This document shows positions 59,513 to 64,000 of a stretch of 64,000 nucleotides of DNA, in pieces (position 1 is the stretch's first letter; every line of letters begins with the position of its first letter). A program made the position numbers and the translations under genes. Source of the DNA: Amycolatopsis rifamycinica. Its GTDB lineage: Bacteria > Actinomycetota > Actinomycetes > Mycobacteriales > Pseudonocardiaceae. The stretch spans positions 1-64,000 of the forward strand of contig NZ_JMQI01000057.1 in the NCBI RefSeq assembly GCF_000695625.1, read 5' to 3'. The notes under the pieces were generated by a model that was not told where the DNA came from, ran no database searches, and saw only the letters and a program-made list of their open reading frames with translations.

Positions 59513-61528
59513 ATGACGGACGTCAACCGACGACGTTTTCTGCAGCTCGCCGGCGGTACCGCCGCCCTTTCCGCACTGTCCACCAGCATCGCGCGCGCGG
59601 CGGAGATCCCCGCGCACCACCGCACCGGGACACTGCGGGACGTCGAGCACATCGTGGTGCTGATGCAGGAGAACCGGTCGTTCGACCACTACTTCGGCAC
59701 GCTGCGCGGCGTCCGCGGCTTCGGCGACCCGCGGCCGGTGACGCTGGCGAACGGGAAGTCCGTCTGGGCGCAGTCGGACGGCAAGCGCGACATCCTGCCG
59801 TTCCGCCCCGAAGCGGACAACCTGGGCCTGCAGTTCATCCAGGACCTCCCGCACGGCTGGAAGGACACGCACGCGGCGTGGAACGCCGGCCGCTACGACA
59901 AGTGGGTGCCCGCCAAGGGCTCGACCACGATGGCGTACCTGACCCGCGAGGACATCCCCTTCCACTACGCCCTCGCCGACTCGTTCACCATCTGCGACGC
60001 CTACCACTGCTCGTTCATGGGCTCGACCGACCCGAACCGCTACTACATGTGGACCGGGTACACGGGCAACGACGGCAAGGGCGGCGGCCCGGTCCTCGGC
60101 AACGACGAAAAGGGCTACTCCTGGACCACCTACCCCGAGCGCCTCGAGCGGGCCGGGGTGTCGTGGAAGATCTACCAGGACATCGGCGACGGCCTCGACG
60201 CCGCCGGCAGCTGGGGCTGGATCGAAGACGCCTACCGCGGCAACTACGGCGACAACTCGCTGCTGTACTTCGACTCCTACCGCAACGCCAAGCCCGGCGA
60301 CGCCCTGTACGAGAAGGCGCGCACCGGCACCGACGCCAAGGCGGGCGAGGGCTACTTCGACCGGCTGCGGGCGGACGTCAAGGCCGGGAAACTGCCGCAG
60401 GTTTCGTGGATCACCGCGCCGGAGGCGTTCTGCGAGCACCCGAACTGGCCGGTGAACTACGGCGCCTGGTACATCGCGCAGGTCCTCGACGCGCTCACCG
60501 CGAACCCGGACGTGTGGAGCAAGACCGCGCTGTTCATCACCTACGACGAGAACGACGGCTTCTTCGACCACGTCGTCCCGCCGTACGCCACGGCTGGTCA
60601 GTCCACTGTGGACACCACGGGGGAGATCTTCGCCGGCTCGGCGGCGAACCCGGCCGGCCCGTACGGGCTCGGCCAGCGCGTGCCGATGCTGGTGGTGTCG
60701 CCGTGGAGCAAGGGCGGCTACGTGTGCTCGGAGACCTTCGACCACACCTCGATCATCCGGTTCGTCGAACGGCGCTTCGGCGTGCACGAGCCGAACATCT
60801 CGGCCTGGCGCCGGTCGGTGTGCGGTGACCTGACCTCGGCGTTCGACTTCGCCCGGACCGACGCCGCGGTCCCGGCCCTGCCGGACACCGCCGGCTACTT
60901 CCCGCCGGACCGGAAGCGGCACCCGGACTACGTGCCCGCCGTCCCGGACCGGATCGTGCTGCCGAAGCAGGAACCCGGGCTGCGGCCGGCCCGGGCGCTG
61001 CCGTACGACCTGGCCGCCGACGCCCAGGTGGGGACGGCGCTGAACCTGACGTTCGTCAACCAGGGCCGGGCGGGGGCGACGTTCTACGTCACCTCGCCAG
61101 GCGGCGAGCCGCGGACCTACACCGCGGGCGCCGGCTGCTCGCTCGCCGCCACGCTGCCCGTCTCGGGCGGGTACGACTACACCGTCCACGGGCCGAACGG
61201 GTTCGTCCGGCAGTTCCGCGGCGGTTCGGCCGGCCCCGAGGTGAGCGCGCGCCCGGAGGGCCGCAGCGGGAACCTCGCGCTGGTGCTGACCAACAGCGGC
61301 CCGGCTCCGGTGCGGCTCACGCTGACCGACGCGTACGGCCACCGCTCGACGTCGCGGCTCCTGCGGCCGGGCGCGCGGGTGGTCGAGGTGGTGGACACGC
61401 GGCGCAGCGGCCACTGGTACGACGTCTCGATCGTTTCGGACCACGATCCGCGCTTCCTGCGCCGGCTGGCGGGGCACGTCGAGACCGGACGGCCGAGCAC
61501 GAGCGACCCGAACACGCTCACGCGCTGA
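59513..61528 (+). CDS. Phosphocholine-specific phospholipase C (Tat-exported)
   Basis: A 671-residue enzyme of the phosphoesterase/AcpA-like phospholipase C family. The Tat signal is NRRRFLQLAGG (Arg pair at residues 6-8), with cleavage after about residue 30. The catalytic start HIVVLMQENRSFDHYFGTLRGVRGF holds the metal-binding Glu-Asn and the nucleophilic Thr of the GT segment. Later motifs include FITYDENDGFFDHVVPP and ETFDHTSIIRFVERRFGV. Two C-terminal DUF756 domains follow (NLTFVNQGRAGATFYVTSP, ALVLTNSGPAPVRLTLTDAYG). It cleaves phosphatidylcholine or sphingomyelin outside the cell. It has no partner gene. Confidence 0.93.
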   Translation: MTDVNRRRFLQLAGGTAALSALSTSIARAAEIPAHHRTGTLRDVEHIVVLMQENRSFDHYFGTLRGVRGFGDPRPVTLANGKSVWAQSDGKRDILPFRPEADNLGLQFIQDLPHGWKDTHAAWNAGRYDKWVPAKGSTTMAYLTREDIPFHYALADSFTICDAYHCSFMGSTDPNRYYMWTGYTGNDGKGGGPVLGNDEKGYSWTTYPERLERAGVSWKIYQDIGDGLDAAGSWGWIEDAYRGNYGDNSLLYFDSYRNAKPGDALYEKARTGTDAKAGEGYFDRLRADVKAGKLPQVSWITAPEAFCEHPNWPVNYGAWYIAQVLDALTANPDVWSKTALFITYDENDGFFDHVVPPYATAGQSTVDTTGEIFAGSAANPAGPYGLGQRVPMLVVSPWSKGGYVCSETFDHTSIIRFVERRFGVHEPNISAWRRSVCGDLTSAFDFARTDAAVPALPDTAGYFPPDRKRHPDYVPAVPDRIVLPKQEPGLRPARALPYDLAADAQVGTALNLTFVNQGRAGATFYVTSPGGEPRTYTAGAGCSLAATLPVSGGYDYTVHGPNGFVRQFRGGSAGPEVSARPEGRSGNLALVLTNSGPAPVRLTLTDAYGHRSTSRLLRPGARVVEVVDTRRSGHWYDVSIVSDHDPRFLRRLAGHVETGRPSTSDPNTLTR

Positions 61529-61665
61529 CGGTTCGCGCCCGATCGGGGTCGTTTGTCACCCGGTCGGGCGGGTCCGGTCACCCGGCCGCGTCCGTTGCGA
61601 GGCCCGGGTCCGGGTGGGAGCGTCGGAGAACCGACTGCCTTCCCACCACGGAACCAGGAGAGCGG

Positions 61666-61962
61666 ATGACCACCACCGAGATGCCGGCCGTGCACGAGTG
61701 CACGGTCAGCGGCTGTTCCTACAACCACGACGGCTGCCACGCCTTCGCCATCACCGTCGGCGGCGGCAACGGATCGGCGGACTGCGGGACGTTCGTCCCG
61801 CTGAACACGAAGGGCGGCTTGGACCGGGTCGTGGCCCAGGTGGGCGCGTGTTCCCGGACGGACTGCCGGCACAACCGATCGCTGGAGTGCACGGCGTCCA
61901 GCATCCGCGTCGGCCCCGGCGACGGCGACCACGCGGCGAACTGCCTGACCTACACCAGGTAG
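61666..61962 (+). CDS. DUF1540 small Cys-rich protein
   Basis: A 98-residue protein with two copies of the DUF1540 motif: CTVSGCSYNHDGCHAFAITV...CGTF and CSRTDCRHNRSLECTASSIRV...CLTY. Each copy has four Cys, which probably bind a metal such as zinc. The role is unknown; in other bacteria such proteins occur near spores or stress genes. ATG 61666 has AGGAGAG upstream. It stands alone between the phospholipase and the XRE-cupin regulator. Confidence 0.85.
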   Translation: MTTTEMPAVHECTVSGCSYNHDGCHAFAITVGGGNGSADCGTFVPLNTKGGLDRVVAQVGACSRTDCRHNRSLECTASSIRVGPGDGDHAANCLTYTR

Positions 61963-62082
61963 GAAGTCCCGGCTGGGCTCCTCGGCGGCGGAACACGCCG
62001 CGGGAGAGCCCGGCCGGTTTTTGCGGCTCGACGACCACTCCCGCGCGTCCGCACCGGCCCAGACCGGCGAAGGCATGGCATC

Positions 62083-62742
62083 ATGACGCCTGGCCCGATC
62101 GGCAAACCGAACGAAGAGGCGCCGCTGGTGGACGCTTTACCGAACGACGACGGCGGTCCGTCGATCCGCGACATGCTCGCGGTCAACCTCCGCGCGGCGC
62201 GGGCGGCCCGCGGCCTTTCGCTCTCCGAGCTGTCGCGGCGGTCGGGCATCGGCAAGGCGACGCTGTCCCAGCTCGAGGGCGGCACCGGCAACCCGACCAT
62301 CGAGACCGTGTTCAGCCTGTCCCGGGTGCTCGAAGTGGCCATCTCCGACCTGCTCGACCACCGGCCGCGCGGCGGGCTCACCGTAGTGCGGGCGGCCGAG
62401 GTCGAAGTGCTCCGCGGCGAGGGCGTCGACCTGCGGCCGCTGCGCTGGATCGAGGCCGACAACAGCGTTTTCGAGGTCTACGACCAGGTCGTCCGCGGGG
62501 ACGCCCCGCAGCGTTCGCAGGGCCACGTCGGGGTCGAGCACACCGTCGTGCAGACCGGGCGGCTCCGCGTCGAGGTCGCGGGCCGGACCGTCGACCTGGG
62601 GCCCGGCGACTACGTCGCCTTCGACGCCCGCGAGCCGCACAGCTACACCGCCCCGGACGGCCCGGTGCGGTCGGTGCTGCTGCTGCAGTACCGCGCCGAT
62701 GAGCGGCTCGACGGGAGGCCGCATCCCGTCCTGCCGGATTGA
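62083..62742 (+). CDS. XRE-family regulator with cupin domain (PuuR-like)
   Basis: A 219-residue regulator. After a 30-residue tail the HTH is LAVNLRAARAARGLSLSELSRRSGIGKATLSQLEGGTGNPTIETVFSLSRVLEV (residues about 33-85), and the cupin sensor contains GVEHTVVQTGRLRVEVAGRTVDLGPGDYVAFDAREPHSYTA. It resembles PuuR-type repressors of amine or amino-acid catabolism. It lies 52 bp before a D-amino-acid-type oxidase, with a palindromic operator between them. The start ATG 62083 is likely; half-sites ACCGAACGA occur just inside the gene. Confidence 0.88.
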   Translation: MTPGPIGKPNEEAPLVDALPNDDGGPSIRDMLAVNLRAARAARGLSLSELSRRSGIGKATLSQLEGGTGNPTIETVFSLSRVLEVAISDLLDHRPRGGLTVVRAAEVEVLRGEGVDLRPLRWIEADNSVFEVYDQVVRGDAPQRSQGHVGVEHTVVQTGRLRVEVAGRTVDLGPGDYVAFDAREPHSYTAPDGPVRSVLLLQYRADERLDGRPHPVLPD

Positions 62743-62765
62743 CACCCTTCTCGATCGGGACCTAT

Positions 62766-62783
62766 CGTTCGCTATACCGAACG
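62766..62783. promoter_or_regulatory. Operator palindrome for the XRE-cupin regulator
   Basis: CGTTCG (62766-62771) and CGAACG (62778-62783) form a perfect inverted repeat around CTATAC. It stands 11 bp before the start of the oxidase gene and next to its ribosome-binding site. The half-site ACCGAACG recurs at about 62107, 62139 and 62799, suggesting autoregulation as well. Confidence 0.6.
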
Positions 62784-62794
62784 CTGGAGGCTCG

Positions 62795-63961
62795 ATGAAC
62801 CGAACGCGGGTGGTGGTGATCGGGGCCGGGATCGTCGGTGCGGCGTGCGCCCGGGAACTCGCCTCGGCCGGCTTCGACGTCCTGGTCCTCGACCGCGGCC
62901 GGCCCGCGGGCGGCACCACGTCGCACGGCGAAGGCAACCTGCTGGTTTCCGACAAGGGACCGGGCGCCGAGCTCGCGCTCGCCCGGCTGTCCGCCCGGCT
63001 GTGGCCCCGGGTGCTGGCCGAGATCGCCGAAGACGACCCGCGAGCGGCGGCCGCGACGGAGTTCGACCCGAAGGGCGGCATCGTCGTGGCCACCACGGAA
63101 GCCGGCGCGAGCGCCCTCGTCGCGTTCGCCGTCGCCCAGGCCGAGGCCGGCGTCCGCACCGAACGGCTGTCGGCGGCGGACGTCGCGGCGGCCGAACCCG
63201 CGCTGACCCGGGCGGTGACCGCCGCCGTCCGCTACCCCGAGGACGCTCAGGTGCAGCCGGCCGCCGCGGCGCTGGCGCTGCTGGGTTCGGCGCTGCACCA
63301 CGGCGCCCGCCTCCGCACCGAAGCCGAGGTCACCGGCGCGCGGGTCCGCGGCGGCCGGATCACCGGCGTCCGCGTCGGCGGTCAAGTCCTCGAGGCGGAC
63401 GTGGTGGTGAACGCGGCGGGGCCGTGGTCGGGGCCGGTGTCGGCCCGGCTCGGCGCGCCGATCGCCGTCCGGCCCCGCCGCGGCGAGGTCCTGGTGACCA
63501 TGCCGATGCCGGGCGTGGTGCGGCACAAGGTCTACGACGCGGACTACGTCGGCGCGGTCGGCGCCGGCAGCGGCGAACTGCAGACGTCGGCGGTGGTGGA
63601 GTCCACCTGGGGCGGCACCGTGCTGATCGGCTCGTCCCGGCGCCGCGTGGGCTTCGACGACACGATCCGGCCGGACGTGCTGGGCGCCATCGCGGCCAAG
63701 GCGGTCCGGCTGTTCCCGGCGCTGGCCGACGCCGCGGTGATGCGCGCGTACGGCGGCTTCCGGCCCTATGTGGACGACCACCTGCCGGTCCTGGGCGAAG
63801 ACCCGAGGCTCGGCAACCTGTGGCACGCCACCGGGCACGAAGGGGCGGGGATCGGGCTGAGCGTCGGGACGGCCAGGCTGCTGCGCGAGCTGCTGACGGG
63901 AACACCACCGTCGATGCCGGTGGATGAGTTCACCGTGGACCGTCCGGCGGTGCTGGCGTGA
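62795..63961 (+). CDS. FAD-dependent oxidoreductase (DAO / glycine-D-amino-acid oxidase family)
   Basis: A 388-residue flavoenzyme with the N-terminal dinucleotide motif RVVVIGAGIVGAACARELASAGFDVLVLDRG, the substrate/FAD segment GGTTSHGEGNLLVSD, the central VVVNAAGPWSGPV and the C-terminal FAD motif GNLWHATGHEGAGIGLSVGTARLL. It belongs to DAO-family amine/imino-acid oxidases. ATG 62795 has CTGGAGG upstream. Its stop overlaps the start of a (2Fe-2S) protein gene (GTGA), which points to a multi-subunit dehydrogenase such as D-hydroxyproline or octopine dehydrogenase rather than a simple oxidase. Confidence 0.9.
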   Translation: MNRTRVVVIGAGIVGAACARELASAGFDVLVLDRGRPAGGTTSHGEGNLLVSDKGPGAELALARLSARLWPRVLAEIAEDDPRAAAATEFDPKGGIVVATTEAGASALVAFAVAQAEAGVRTERLSAADVAAAEPALTRAVTAAVRYPEDAQVQPAAAALALLGSALHHGARLRTEAEVTGARVRGGRITGVRVGGQVLEADVVVNAAGPWSGPVSARLGAPIAVRPRRGEVLVTMPMPGVVRHKVYDADYVGAVGAGSGELQTSAVVESTWGGTVLIGSSRRRVGFDDTIRPDVLGAIAAKAVRLFPALADAAVMRAYGGFRPYVDDHLPVLGEDPRLGNLWHATGHEGAGIGLSVGTARLLRELLTGTPPSMPVDEFTVDRPAVLA

Positions 63962-64000
63962 CCGGGCGGCCGATCGCGATCACCGTCGACGGCGAGACCG
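63958..64000 (+). CDS. (2Fe-2S)-binding protein, N-terminal fragment
   Basis: Only 14 codons are in the window (GTG start at 63958, then TGRPIAITVDGET). This is the beginning of small (2Fe-2S) ferredoxin-like subunits found with DAO-type dehydrogenases (HcnA/OoxA/hydroxyproline dehydrogenase type). The GTGA overlap with the previous stop means coupled translation. The rest of the gene, including Cys ligands, lies beyond the window, so the call relies on context. Confidence 0.55.
   Translation, partial: MTGRPIAITVDGET

Noticed and set aside
1..64000. CRISPR arrays, insertion sequences, prophage, tRNA or rRNA genes
   Set aside because: I looked for regularly spaced repeats, transposase or integrase motifs and tRNA cloverleaf/TTCGANTC signals and found none convincing.

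Overview
The window is about 64 kb of very GC-rich DNA with strong G/C at third codon positions, many GTG starts and many ATGA/GTGA stop-start overlaps. Gene families typical of mycothiol- and F420-using Actinobacteria are present: two luciferase-like F420 oxidoreductases, a DinB/maleylpyruvate-isomerase-type protein, ECF41 and TIGR02960-type sigma factors, and a type-1 succinate dehydrogenase. Pseudonocardiales, perhaps Amycolatopsis, fits best; the genus is inference. I see no tRNA, rRNA, CRISPR array, transposase, integrase or phage genes. It reads as ordinary chromosomal arm rather than an island.

Layout. 1-3.3 kb: end of an F420 oxidoreductase, a peroxiredoxin/ECF sigma pair, then a three-gene operon with two small Roadblock/LC7 proteins. 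3.4-12.8 kb: CopC, an epoxide hydrolase/isochorismatase pair opposite a WYL regulator, an MFS pump with a PEP-mutase-like enzyme and a DinB-like protein, a sigma factor, DedA, a lipoprotein, and a TerC-family protein behind a recognisable yybP-ykoY (Mn2+) riboswitch. 13-17 kb: GH13 glucosidase, then an ECF41 sigma factor with its FAD oxidoreductase partner. 17.2-30.3 kb: a glycan-use locus (secreted GH2 beta-galactosidase with a LamG insertion, DUF2264 protein, 2-hydroxyacid dehydrogenase, sugar ABC importer, truncated heparinase-like protein, DeoR/LacI hybrid regulator, LacI regulator). 30.4-34 kb: two tandem receptor Ser/Thr kinases, each carrying an extracellular family-2 cellulose-binding domain, and a STAS protein. 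34.2-40 kb: a formate dehydrogenase operon (catalytic subunit, Fe-S subunit, NrfD anchor) whose catalytic subunit reads through an in-frame UGA as selenocysteine. 40-52 kb: MFS transporter, second STAS protein, small enzymes and regulators, serine hydrolase, giant P-type ATPase, another F420 oxidoreductase. 51.4-56 kb: a LysR regulator divergent from sdhC-sdhA-sdhB, with sdhA broken by a one-base deletion in this sequence. 56-64 kb: ArsR-like/MFS pair, orphan lycopene cyclase half, MarR/SnoaL pair, Tat-exported phospholipase C, DUF1540 protein, and the start of an amine/imino-acid oxidase operon under an XRE-cupin regulator.

The most interesting points are the tandem cellulose-binding receptor kinases, the selenocysteine formate dehydrogenase with a visible SECIS hairpin, the riboswitch whose 3' strand also masks the TerC ribosome-binding site, and the sdhA frameshift. 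Several operator-like palindromes are given with coordinates. All functional calls come from reading the sequence and recognising families; no database search was run.
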